A DNA stretch of 64,000 nucleotides from Flavitalea plasmicola. Its GTDB lineage: Bacteria > Bacteroidota > Bacteroidia > Chitinophagales > Chitinophagaceae. The notes beneath the pieces are model-generated. The model was not told the origin of the DNA. It ran no database searches and was given only the letters and a program-made list of their open reading frames with translations. Below, piece after piece: positions 26,281 to 34,159 of this stretch. Where the stretch lies: contig NZ_JAUOTO010000002.1 in assembly GCF_030546645.1 (NCBI RefSeq), positions 806,001-870,000 on the forward strand, in the 5' to 3' direction. The translations under genes and the position numbers were made by a program. Positions within the stretch are counted from its first letter, which is position 1. Each line of letters begins with the position of its first letter.

Positions 26281-27933
26281 TTACTTTATAGCTATGTAGT
26301 ACATTTTGAGAATCGCTGTCTTGTCGAATAATGCGGCCTGTCCTTCCCTGAGCGCGCTGGTCTTCCATGTTTCGGAAGGGAAGATCTTTATATGGGCGTC
26401 GCCGTTGCGGAGGGCCAGGGGAAGGTCAAAGCCGGGCACACAGCCGACCCATCTGTAAGTTACTTGTTTTGCATCATCGCTGATGCGATATTCCAGCTCG
26501 GGCACCTGTGTGGTACGAAGGTATTGATCAAAGACCTTTCCATAATCGAACCCAGCCTGCTGTGAAAAGTAATGTTCTATCTGCCGGGTGGTGACCGTCT
26601 GATGATAAAAGGTACGGTTCATGCCCCGCAGGATCTGTCTGAACAGGGAGTCATTGTCCATGCTATGCCGGATGGCGTGCAGCATATTGCCGCCTTTGGG
26701 ATACATATCTCCGCTGCCCTGGTCGTTGACATTGTATTGGGCGATGATGGGACGGTCATTACGTATACCTTTACGGATGCCTGCATTATACTCATTGGCG
26801 GCATCTTTCCCCCACATATAGTCGATGAACAGTGTTTCGCTGTAATTCGTATAGCCCTCGTGCACGTACATGTCGGCCAGGTCTTTCGTGGTGATGTTGT
26901 TACCGAACCATTCATGACCGCTCTCGTGGATGATGATGAAGTCCCATTTCAGTCCCCAGCCCGTGCCGGAGCCATCCCTGCCCCTGTACCCGAAGGCATA
27001 ATGGTTCCCGTATGCCACGGCGCTCTGGTGTTCCATGCCCGTATGCTGAACGTCTATCAGCTTATATCCATCTTCGTAAAAAGGATAGGGGCCAAACCAG
27101 TGTTCCATGCTGTGCAGCATATTATGCACTTGTTCCGGCATATAAGCTTTTGCCTTCCCCAGGTTGTAATCCAACACCCAATAGTCAAGGTCAAGGTGCC
27201 CTTTCTCGCCCTGGAAGTCTTCGTGGAAGCTGACATATTTCCCGATGTAAGGTATGATGCAGTAGTTGCTGATGGGATTAATGACAGCCCATTTCCAGGA
27301 AGTGGTGCCGTCGCCGTTGCTCTTTGAAAACTGAAGCCTGCCATTGGCGACAGCCACCAGGCTATCCGGCGCTATCATGGTCAGGGAGGCGCCTTTATCC
27401 GGCTCGTCGCTCTGGTGATCCTTGCAGGGATACCACAATGAAGCGCCCAATCCCTGACATGTCACTGTCATCCAGGGACGCCCCAGAGAATCTTTGGCGA
27501 AGGTCCATCCCCCACTCCATGGCGGGCGGGTGCTTTCATGCGGCGTGCCTGAAAAAAACACTTCGACAACAGCAGTAGTTCCTTTTTTTTGATGCAGGGC
27601 CTGCACATGCCAGACATTCCCTTCCCTGGTAAAGCTCAGTCGCCGCCGGCCATTATAGATGACACTGTCGACATGCAACGGCTCCTGCAGGTCCAGCTGC
27701 ATGGCCGGCTGTCGATCGCCCACCACTTTATAAGTGATGCAGTTGGTCCCCTGCGTGGATTTTGTAATAAAGTCCGGCCGGACGGTGATATCATATCGCA
27801 GCACATCCCACCAGGTCCGTTCGGCGTTGAGAGAGCCTCTCAGCGTATCTGCATGCGTAAAGACCTTTGTCTGCGGCAGACCTGCGAGAGGTACCCAGAT
27901 GAAAAGTAACCATATACCGATCCTGTGCGTCAA
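26281..27933 (-). CDS. Secreted M1-family zinc aminopeptidase
   Basis: This is a roughly 550-residue gluzincin peptidase. The zinc motif HESGH is at residues 336-340 with the third ligand E359 in YVHEGYTNY, and the exopeptidase motif is GMEHQ, in place of GAMEN. An N-terminal beta-saddle (residues 30-260) precedes the catalytic domain. The start is unclear: the signal-like segment THRIGIWLLFIWVPLAGLPQ is preceded by TTG at 27933 but no ATG. The only ATG in frame, at 28053, would add 40 residues in front of the signal. I used the TTG. It lies directly upstream of the GH127 gene on the same strand, which suggests joint use of glycopeptides. It trims amino acids from peptide N-termini in the periplasm. 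Confidence 0.82.
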   Translation of the reverse strand: MTHRIGIWLLFIWVPLAGLPQTKVFTHADTLRGSLNAERTWWDVLRYDITVRPDFITKSTQGTNCITYKVVGDRQPAMQLDLQEPLHVDSVIYNGRRRLSFTREGNVWHVQALHQKKGTTAVVEVFFSGTPHESTRPPWSGGWTFAKDSLGRPWMTVTCQGLGASLWYPCKDHQSDEPDKGASLTMIAPDSLVAVANGRLQFSKSNGDGTTSWKWAVINPISNYCIIPYIGKYVSFHEDFQGEKGHLDLDYWVLDYNLGKAKAYMPEQVHNMLHSMEHWFGPYPFYEDGYKLIDVQHTGMEHQSAVAYGNHYAFGYRGRDGSGTGWGLKWDFIIIHESGHEWFGNNITTKDLADMYVHEGYTNYSETLFIDYMWGKDAANEYNAGIRKGIRNDRPIIAQYNVNDQGSGDMYPKGGNMLHAIRHSMDNDSLFRQILRGMNRTFYHQTVTTRQIEHYFSQQAGFDYGKVFDQYLRTTQVPELEYRISDDAKQVTYRWVGCVPGFDLPLALRNGDAHIKIFPSETWKTSALREGQAALFDKTAILKMYYIAIK

Positions 27934-28121
27934 AATGTAATTTCTTTCAAATGTAGAAGAACAGGCATTCCTGTCCTTCCTGATTATTGATCTGTTCTCA
28001 CCGAAAATTATCAAAAAATAAGTAGAACCCTTAGTCCATGTCAGCGCATTCATTCAAAACGCGGAAAGTGATTTGGAACGGCTTCTACAACATGGTACCT
28101 TGCGTTTACAATCCGATCCCG

Positions 28122-29720
28122 ATGAAAATTAAAGTACCCCTGGCCGTGTTGGTCCTGCTTGTTTGTGGCGGGGCAGCGACAGCGCAGTCCCCTGTCACCC
28201 AATTCTCGGGCAGCTACAGTTCAGTTGCCAGCAGCCTGGGCAGCTATACGGCCTTCCCTTCCGGCATTGGCACCTTCAGTGGCTGCTCCTCCACCCTCTA
28301 TACCTACACATTCAGCAATGGCAGCTCCAATCAATATAAGCTATATAGTTTTAATGCCAATGGCAGCACCTATTTTGTAGCGCCCGGAGCGGCGGCGGCT
28401 GTAAAATTGCGGAGAGTGAATAATGCCAGGGTAACAGGTACGCGCAATATTGTATACATGGAATCCACTGCGTCGTCGGCAACAGCCTGCCCTTCTCCCG
28501 GTGTGCTGAATTTCAAACCACCTTATGTCGACGTAATGGAAAATGTGCTGACGGCCGGGATCCTGAATGAGGGAACGGATAATCTCTTTACCAATGCCTC
28601 CAATGGAGATGACAACAACAACAACATCGAAAGAGTGGACGTGATCTTCTCTTCGGGATTGAATACCGCATACCCGGAAAAAGCCGGCTTCACCATCCTG
28701 GACAGGGGCGCTAATTATAATCATGATCCTTTCCGGATCGCAGCCATCACCAGCCTGGATGCTTCCGGAAACCCGGCGAGTTTCGGCGCCGTCAGGATCT
28801 GCACCGGGGGAAATGGATCCACCAATGGCAGCTGGGGGCATCCGACCACGGCGAATGGCAACAAACAATTTGCCGCATATGTTTTGCGTAAGGATGCCAG
28901 CGATGCGCATTTGCGCGTTTCTTCCGTTGTCAACCAGGAGATAGGAGGCGTCTTCTTTTCCTTTGCCGACCTGGGTATTACGGCAGGGCAGACCCTGTAT
29001 GGATATGCACTGCTGGGACCAGATGGGATCACTTCTCCCACTTCGGCGCAGCTCTTAAACCTCACCGATGCGACCGTCTATCCCACCAATACCACTGAGT
29101 CTGCAGGCGGCGGCCTGGATCTGGTGGCCGTCAACACTGTGTTCGCTACAGGATCGTTTGTAGTGCTGGCGCTCTCTGTCGACGACTTCACCGGCGCCAT
29201 TCAGGACAATAAAGGATTGCTGCAATGGCGCCTGGGCAATGCTGACGAATTTTTTCAGCTGGTGGTACAACGGGGGGCAGATGGTACGAATTTTTACGAC
29301 CTGCCTGCCGTCAGTCCCGGGATAAGGAGCGCCGATAATACTTTAGAAGGTAGTTACACAGATGTCACGCTGACTGGCGCCGGCGTCTATTATTACCGGC
29401 TGAAGATGGTCCTGTCCGGACAGCAGGTGCGATATAGCCGTGTGCTGGCGCTCCGCGGGGAAGATCCGGCGTCCACAGCCGGCTGGCGTATCTTTCCTAC
29501 CCAGCCCGGGCAGGGACAGTCTTTGAAGCTGCAGGGATTGCGTGACGGCAACTACACGTTGTACTTTTACAGTGCGGGCGGCGCCTGCCGGAATATGCCA
29601 GTACAAGTGAACGGGGGCCAGGCGTCCGTACAGCCGCCCTCTGTTCCCGGTGTATACTGGGTACGTCTCAGCGCCGGGGATAAATATGTTGCCGGGAATG
29701 CGAAGATCCTGGTGGAATGA
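28122..29720 (+). CDS. Secreted T9SS cargo protein of unknown function
   Basis: This 532-residue protein has a signal peptide (MKIKVPLAVLVLLVCGGAATA) and low-complexity, Ser/Gly/Asn-rich beta-type sequence. It contains repeated LGSYTAF, TGTRNIVYME and DNNNNIERVD stretches, typical of cell-surface proteins of Bacteroidota. The last 80 residues (WRIFPTQPGQGQSLKLQ to VAGNAKILVE) look like a type A T9SS sorting domain, although the usual PNP motif is replaced by PTQPG. No enzymatic motif is seen. I started at the ATG at 28122 because it is followed directly by the signal peptide. It is tail to tail with the GH3 gene, with two bases between the stops. Confidence 0.72.
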   Translation: MKIKVPLAVLVLLVCGGAATAQSPVTQFSGSYSSVASSLGSYTAFPSGIGTFSGCSSTLYTYTFSNGSSNQYKLYSFNANGSTYFVAPGAAAAVKLRRVNNARVTGTRNIVYMESTASSATACPSPGVLNFKPPYVDVMENVLTAGILNEGTDNLFTNASNGDDNNNNIERVDVIFSSGLNTAYPEKAGFTILDRGANYNHDPFRIAAITSLDASGNPASFGAVRICTGGNGSTNGSWGHPTTANGNKQFAAYVLRKDASDAHLRVSSVVNQEIGGVFFSFADLGITAGQTLYGYALLGPDGITSPTSAQLLNLTDATVYPTNTTESAGGGLDLVAVNTVFATGSFVVLALSVDDFTGAIQDNKGLLQWRLGNADEFFQLVVQRGADGTNFYDLPAVSPGIRSADNTLEGSYTDVTLTGAGVYYYRLKMVLSGQQVRYSRVLALRGEDPASTAGWRIFPTQPGQGQSLKLQGLRDGNYTLYFYSAGGACRNMPVQVNGGQASVQPPSVPGVYWVRLSAGDKYVAGNAKILVE

Positions 29721-29722
29721 TC

Positions 29723-32119
29723 TTACGGCAAGATCTCAAACTCTTTTTTCAGGCGTATGTCCGTTGAGCTGGCTCCTATCCGTACCTCAAATTTCCCCGG
29801 CTCTACCGTCCAGTTCATATTCTTATCCAGGATGGAAAGGTCTTCCGGGTGCAGGATGAAATGCAGTGTCTTTTTCTCACCCGGCGCCAGGGTTACGCGT
29901 TGGAACCCCCGCAGCTGCGACTCGTAGGTAGTCACGCTGCTTACCTCATCCTTCAGGTAAAGCTGTACCACTTCGTCGCCTTTTCGGTTACCTGTGTTCG
30001 TGATATCCACCGATACTTCGATATCGCCCTGCGGCGGCTGCTGTTCCGGCGTGACCAGGAGGTTGCTGTAGCTGAAAGTAGTGTAGCTCAAGCCATATCC
30101 AAAAGGATAAAGGGGGCCAAAGACACTCGTCTTTCCTACGCCGTCCTTTCCCTCCATCGGTTGTGAGCCGGGCTTATAAGGGAAGTTCAATTCAATCTGA
30201 CCGGTGGTCTTCGGGAAAGTGACGGACAGCTTGCCTCCCGGATCATAATCGCCGAAAAGCGTTTCAGCGATAGCTTGTCCTCCCTGGGAGTTCGGGAACC
30301 AGGCTTCCAGGATGGAAGGGATATAGCGATTGGCCCAGTTGATCGTCAGGGGCTGGCCATTGATCAGCACCAGCACCACCGGCTTACCGGTAGCCCGGAG
30401 CGCTTCCAGCAGCTGTTCCTGTCGTCCGGGCAGGCCGAGACCCGTACGCGAAAGGCTTTCCCCTACCCTTTTCTCATCCTCCCCCAGCACGGCAATAATC
30501 AGATCTGAGGCGCCGGCTTTTGCCGTGGCCTCTTCCATCCCGCTTTTTTCTTCTGCGCTCAGCGGAGTGGGGATGATCTCGCTTTCAGGCCAGGCGCTGT
30601 CCGCCATCCCGCATCCTTTGGCATAGTCGATCCTGACCTTGTCACCCAAATAGGAACGCAGACCTTGCAATACGGAGATAGGGGAAATATGGGAGGGGCC
30701 ATAGCGGCTGATGGCATAGGAGGTCTCCGCGGCCAGGGGGCCCGTCACCAGGATGTGCCGGAGCTTATTTTTATCCAGGGGCAGCAGGTTCCCGTCGTTC
30801 TTCAGGAGCACCAGCGATTCACGGGCCATTCGCAACATGAGGTCATGAGATTCGCTGCTTTTCATCAACGCATCCGATTGTTTGGGGTCTTTCACATAAG
30901 GCTGGTCGAACAGTCCCAAGCGGAATTTAACCCGCAGCACATCAGCCACCCGCTGATCCAATGTGTGCATGGATACACGGCCTTCCTTCACCAGCTCACG
31001 CAGCGGCTGGATAAAGATATGGGGAGGGGTAAAATTCGTCCTGACATTCAGGCCTGCCTCGATCGCCTGCCGAACGGCTTCCTTATAGGTATCGGCAACA
31101 TGGTGTTTGGAGAAGAGGTATTCCACCGCCTCGCTGTCGGAGACCACATAGCCGTCGAAACCGAATTGCTGCCGCAGCAGCTGGGTAAGAAAATAGTAAC
31201 TACCGGTGATAGGTACGCCGTCCCAATCGTTGTAGCTGCTCATTACGCCCATGACATGGGCCTCCCGGATCACGCGCCGGAAAGCGTACAGGTACATCTG
31301 GAAAAGCTCGCGGGGCGCCACATGCGGGTCCGTCCGGGCTGCTCCGTCACGCCCACCTTTCGGCATGCTGTAAACGGCATAATGTTTCAGGGTGGCGGCG
31401 ACTCCCGCTCCCTGTATGCCCAGCGCCATTTCTTTACCCATTTCCGCCACCAAAAAGGGGTCTTCGCCATAACATTCCACCGTGCGTCCCCAGCGCGGGT
31501 CCCGTGCAAGGTCCAGGATGGGGGCATAGACGTTCGTGTATCCCAGGGCTTTGGCCTCCTTTCCCACGATGGCTCCGGCCTGGCGGACCAGCTCCTTATC
31601 CCAGGTGCTGCCGATGCCGATGGGGGCGGGCAGCGACGTCGCCCTGTCATGGTTGAGGCCATGGATACCTTCATTGGTAAAATCGACGGGGATGCCCAGG
31701 CGGGTCTGCTCTATGAACCAACGCTGCACTGTATTGATCGCTTCGGCATGCCGGCTGAAGGGATAGGACAGAGATGAAGCGGCTTTAGGGTTATATGCCA
31801 GGCTGTTCAGGTGCTCATCGATATTGGCAATGCCGTCCTTCCATATCTCATTTTGCCATCCGGGTGTGGGGAGGGAATCTTTTAACACACGGCCGTAACC
31901 GTATAAGGTAGCCGTTTGGCAGGTCTTTTCTTCCAACGTCATCCGGGACAGCAGATCGGTCACACGAAGATCCACCGGCTGAGCGGGGTCTTCGAAGATA
32001 TCTTTGATACCATTCTTGTTGAAGTCTATCCACCCCTCATGATAGATGGATGTCCGCTGGGCGAAAGCGGTGGCGGTGATAAGGGCCAGTCCGGCAAGTA
32101 GAGCAGCATTTTTGAACAT
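29723..32119 (-). CDS. Secreted GH3 beta-glucosidase/xylosidase
   Basis: This 798-residue exported enzyme has a signal peptide (MFKNAALLAGLALITATAFA), the GH3 N-terminal barrel, the alpha/beta sandwich (from about residue 430) and a C-terminal fibronectin-III-like domain. The nucleophile is D328 in GYVVSDSEAVE. Just after the signal, DFNKNGIKDIFED (residues 32-44) is an EF-hand-like calcium loop that leads into the GH3 domain. The family hydrolyses beta-linked glucose, xylose or N-acetylglucosamine from non-reducing ends. The overall length and the KHYAVYSMPKGGRD stretch fit the beta-glucosidase/xylosidase branch. The exact sugar is unclear. It is a single gene with its own upstream region. 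Confidence 0.88.
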   Translation of the reverse strand: MFKNAALLAGLALITATAFAQRTSIYHEGWIDFNKNGIKDIFEDPAQPVDLRVTDLLSRMTLEEKTCQTATLYGYGRVLKDSLPTPGWQNEIWKDGIANIDEHLNSLAYNPKAASSLSYPFSRHAEAINTVQRWFIEQTRLGIPVDFTNEGIHGLNHDRATSLPAPIGIGSTWDKELVRQAGAIVGKEAKALGYTNVYAPILDLARDPRWGRTVECYGEDPFLVAEMGKEMALGIQGAGVAATLKHYAVYSMPKGGRDGAARTDPHVAPRELFQMYLYAFRRVIREAHVMGVMSSYNDWDGVPITGSYYFLTQLLRQQFGFDGYVVSDSEAVEYLFSKHHVADTYKEAVRQAIEAGLNVRTNFTPPHIFIQPLRELVKEGRVSMHTLDQRVADVLRVKFRLGLFDQPYVKDPKQSDALMKSSESHDLMLRMARESLVLLKNDGNLLPLDKNKLRHILVTGPLAAETSYAISRYGPSHISPISVLQGLRSYLGDKVRIDYAKGCGMADSAWPESEIIPTPLSAEEKSGMEEATAKAGASDLIIAVLGEDEKRVGESLSRTGLGLPGRQEQLLEALRATGKPVVLVLINGQPLTINWANRYIPSILEAWFPNSQGGQAIAETLFGDYDPGGKLSVTFPKTTGQIELNFPYKPGSQPMEGKDGVGKTSVFGPLYPFGYGLSYTTFSYSNLLVTPEQQPPQGDIEVSVDITNTGNRKGDEVVQLYLKDEVSSVTTYESQLRGFQRVTLAPGEKKTLHFILHPEDLSILDKNMNWTVEPGKFEVRIGASSTDIRLKKEFEILP

Positions 32120-32138
32120 ACCGGCAATATACGGCCTA

Positions 32139-32375
32139 TCATCTTTCGCTCCTCTGAAAGGCCAGGATTAAAATTATACCGCTCAATATGCCTGAAAGAA
32201 AAATGAACTCCTGGCCGCCCATTTCCAGCACGCTGTTCATAAAGAGCAGCTGTGTCAGGATGAGAAAAATAGAGAAAGCCAGTAATACGATCTTACGGAG
32301 GGCCGTTTTCGTTTTGCATTTAAAGAGGCCGAAGATCGAGATGGAGGAAAAGAAAATTCCTACTAAGGTAGCCAT
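32139..32375 (-). CDS. Small membrane protein of unknown function
   Basis: This 78-residue frame is made of three hydrophobic stretches: ATLVGIFFSSISIFGLF, IVLLAFSIFLILTQLLF and EFIFLSGILSGIILILAF. Short charged turns (KCKTKTALRK and QRSER) separate or close them. It is likely an integral inner-membrane protein. I do not recognise a family. It lies 19 bases upstream of the GH3 gene on the same strand and downstream of two XRE regulators, so it may share a transcript with them. Confidence 0.5.
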   Translation of the reverse strand: MATLVGIFFSSISIFGLFKCKTKTALRKIVLLAFSIFLILTQLLFMNSVLEMGGQEFIFLSGILSGIILILAFQRSER

Positions 32376-32448
32376 AGGTTTAGTTTTTCATAGAATTGGA
32401 TCAATCCCAAGATACAACGCGTCCTTTGTCCCTCCAATAGGAAAACTA

Positions 32449-32679
32449 CTAGCCCGGATCCAGTGGTTGCATCAGCAGATCGGGGGATATTTTCAGTCCT
32501 CTCGACAAAGATACGACGGTGGTGAACAGGATATTTACCTCTCCTGCCTCTATACGTCGCAGTTGGGCAGGGGTCAGGCCCGAGGCGGCTGCCAGTTCCG
32601 GGATCGTCAGCATTCTTTCTTCCCGCAGGGCAGTCAGGTGGCTGCCGAATTTTTTTAATACTTCGTCCTTACGGTCCAT
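32449..32679 (-). CDS. Small XRE-type helix-turn-helix regulator
   Basis: This 76-residue protein is little more than an XRE (Cro/C1) DNA-binding domain: KKFGSHLTALREERMLTIPELAAASGLTPAQLRRIEAGEVN then a helical tail ending LLMQPLDPG. It starts at the ATG at 32679 (MDRKDEVLKK); earlier starts add nothing recognisable. The closest relative in the window is the neighbouring regulator at 32743-32976, with which it aligns along its whole length. It may dimerise with it or regulate the small membrane protein downstream. No effector domain is present. Confidence 0.72.
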   Translation of the reverse strand: MDRKDEVLKKFGSHLTALREERMLTIPELAAASGLTPAQLRRIEAGEVNILFTTVVSLSRGLKISPDLLMQPLDPG

Positions 32680-32742
32680 GCAGATCATAGCTTTTGGGTA
32701 ATTAAAAAGCATTGCAGACCGATGGCAGGTGGTCAGCAACAT

Positions 32743-32976
32743 TTACTCCGATGGATAGTCCAGCAAGGATGAAGGATGTACTTCAAGGGCTACGGCAAGT
32801 TGTAAAAGCGTGGTCAGCGTAATATTGATCTGACCCTTTTCGATCTTTGCGATCTTACTGTTATCTATACTGCAAGCATACGACATTTCGCGGAGACTGA
32901 AGTCTTTCTCGTTCCGGAGCTTTCTCAGGTTTTCACCGAATTTCTTTAACGCTTTTTTGTCGCTGGGGGTAATCAT
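32743..32976 (-). CDS. Small XRE-type helix-turn-helix regulator, paralogue of the next gene
   Basis: This 77-residue XRE protein (MITPSDKKALKKFGENLRKLRNEKDFSLREMSYACSID...) carries an HTH centred on residues 27-50 and ends LLDYPSE. It shares with the gene at 32449 the pattern KKFG-L-LR-E, KIE-G--NI--TT and LL-(Y/Q)P, so the two probably come from a tandem duplication. It is divergent from the LacI gene at 33101, with 124 bases between the starts. A longer frame to 33123 exists but overlaps the LacI start and has no similarity, so the ATG at 32976 is used. Confidence 0.7.
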   Translation of the reverse strand: MITPSDKKALKKFGENLRKLRNEKDFSLREMSYACSIDNSKIAKIEKGQINITLTTLLQLAVALEVHPSSLLDYPSE

Positions 32977-33100
32977 TACATTTTTTTCTAAAGAACCCGT
33001 AAGGTGAAAGATTTTTTCAAAATTTTTGAGGCCTAAAAAGACCGCAAAATTAAATACCCTTTTGCTTGGAGGTTTTCCCCTAATTTTATCAAAAAGCTCC

Positions 33101-34105
33101 ATGCCCGCGCCTCCTACTATCAAAGAAATTGCCAGGCGGCTGAATATCTCAGCCTCGACTGTATCGAGGGCGCTTCACGATCATCCCAGCATTGGTCTGC
33201 GAACGAAGATGCGGGTGCAGCAGCTGGCCGCGGAGCTGAATTATGAGCCCAACCAGACTGCCATCTTTTTCCAGCAGCGTAAGACCTTCACCATCGGGGT
33301 CATCCTGCCGGAGCTTTCCGAAGCTTTCTTTTCCGCCGCCATCAGCGGCATCGAGGACATGGCCGGCCGCCACCAATATTCCGTGCTGATGGGACAGTCG
33401 CATGACGAAGAGGAAAGGGAAAAACAGATCGTGAACACGATGAAAAAACATCGGGTGGATGGGTTGATCATATCTATTGCCAAGAATACGAAGGATTATA
33501 CTCATTTCGTGTCGCTGCAGCAAGCCGGCATACCTGTGGTGTTCTTCGACAGGATACCCAATTTGGCTGATATTCACTATGTGGCCTGCGACATGGTGGC
33601 GGGTACCGTCCAAGCCGTGAAATACCTGTTAGGCAAGGGCCATCGCGTCATCGGCATGATCAATGGCCCGGACAAGCTGCTGGCCAGCCGGCAGCGGGAG
33701 GAAGGCTATATCAAGGCTATGCAGAAACACCGGTTGAAATACGATCCCACGCTGGTGGTGTCGTCCGACCTCACCCGGGAGGGGACGGACAAAGCTATGA
33801 GCAAGCTGTTATCCCTTAAAAGACACCCTACTGCCATCGTCGCCTTCAATGATTATGTCGCGATGGATGCCGTCCAGTATGCCGTAAAAAAGAAATACAA
33901 GATCAATGAGGACCTGACCTTTGTCAGCTATGCCAATCTGCCCATCAGCCATTATACCGCCTTTCCGCCCGTGGCGTCCGTTGAGCAATTTCCCTATGTA
34001 CAGGGGCAGCGTGCTACGGAAGCGCTCCTGGAAATTCTTGCCGATCCCACCTCGCCATGGAAAAAGGTCACGTTGGAATCGAAGCTGGTGATCCATACTC
34101 CGTAA
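33101..34105 (+). CDS. LacI-family transcriptional regulator
   Basis: This 334-residue regulator begins MPAPPTIKEIARRLNISASTVSRALHDHPSIG, a complete LacI helix-turn-helix, followed by the effector domain from FTIGVILPELSEAFFSAAISGIEDMAG. It is a different subgroup from the regulator at 7028. The ATG at 33101 is used because the frame upstream has no family similarity. Directly after its stop lies a CGCAATCGTTT site and then an aminohexose-kinase-like gene. A near copy of that site is found in the promoter region of GH109 and the sigma factor of locus 1. Hence it may control the 34-47 kb glycan genes; this is an inference. Confidence 0.88.
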   Translation: MPAPPTIKEIARRLNISASTVSRALHDHPSIGLRTKMRVQQLAAELNYEPNQTAIFFQQRKTFTIGVILPELSEAFFSAAISGIEDMAGRHQYSVLMGQSHDEEEREKQIVNTMKKHRVDGLIISIAKNTKDYTHFVSLQQAGIPVVFFDRIPNLADIHYVACDMVAGTVQAVKYLLGKGHRVIGMINGPDKLLASRQREEGYIKAMQKHRLKYDPTLVVSSDLTREGTDKAMSKLLSLKRHPTAIVAFNDYVAMDAVQYAVKKKYKINEDLTFVSYANLPISHYTAFPPVASVEQFPYVQGQRATEALLEILADPTSPWKKVTLESKLVIHTP

Positions 34106-34109
34106 AATA

Positions 34110-34120
34110 CGCAATCGTTT
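34110..34120. promoter_or_regulatory. LacI-type operator candidate before the kinase gene
   Basis: CGCAATCGTTT lies 40 bases before the kinase start at 34160 and five bases after the lacI stop. It is identical over 11 bases to the reverse complement of the site before the kdu regulator (7006-7016). With the preceding A and following G it matches the site at 47017 with one difference. Confidence 0.5.
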
Positions 34121-34159
34121 GACCTCCAAAATCAAAGAATATCTGATTATGTTTGGCCT

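Noticed and set aside
27934-28053. ATG-initiated 40-residue extension of the M1 peptidase
   Set aside because: It would place charged and hydrophobic sequence before the evident signal peptide, which is unlikely for an exported enzyme, although it is the only in-frame ATG.
29718-29735. Hairpin GATCTT-ACGGC-AAGATC between the convergent T9SS protein and GH3 stops
   Set aside because: Short stem, no T-run, and it overlaps both gene ends; too weak to call a terminator.
30665-31777. Open frame of 370 codons opposite the GH3 gene
   Set aside because: Shadow of the GH3 coding strand, with no independent start context or domain.
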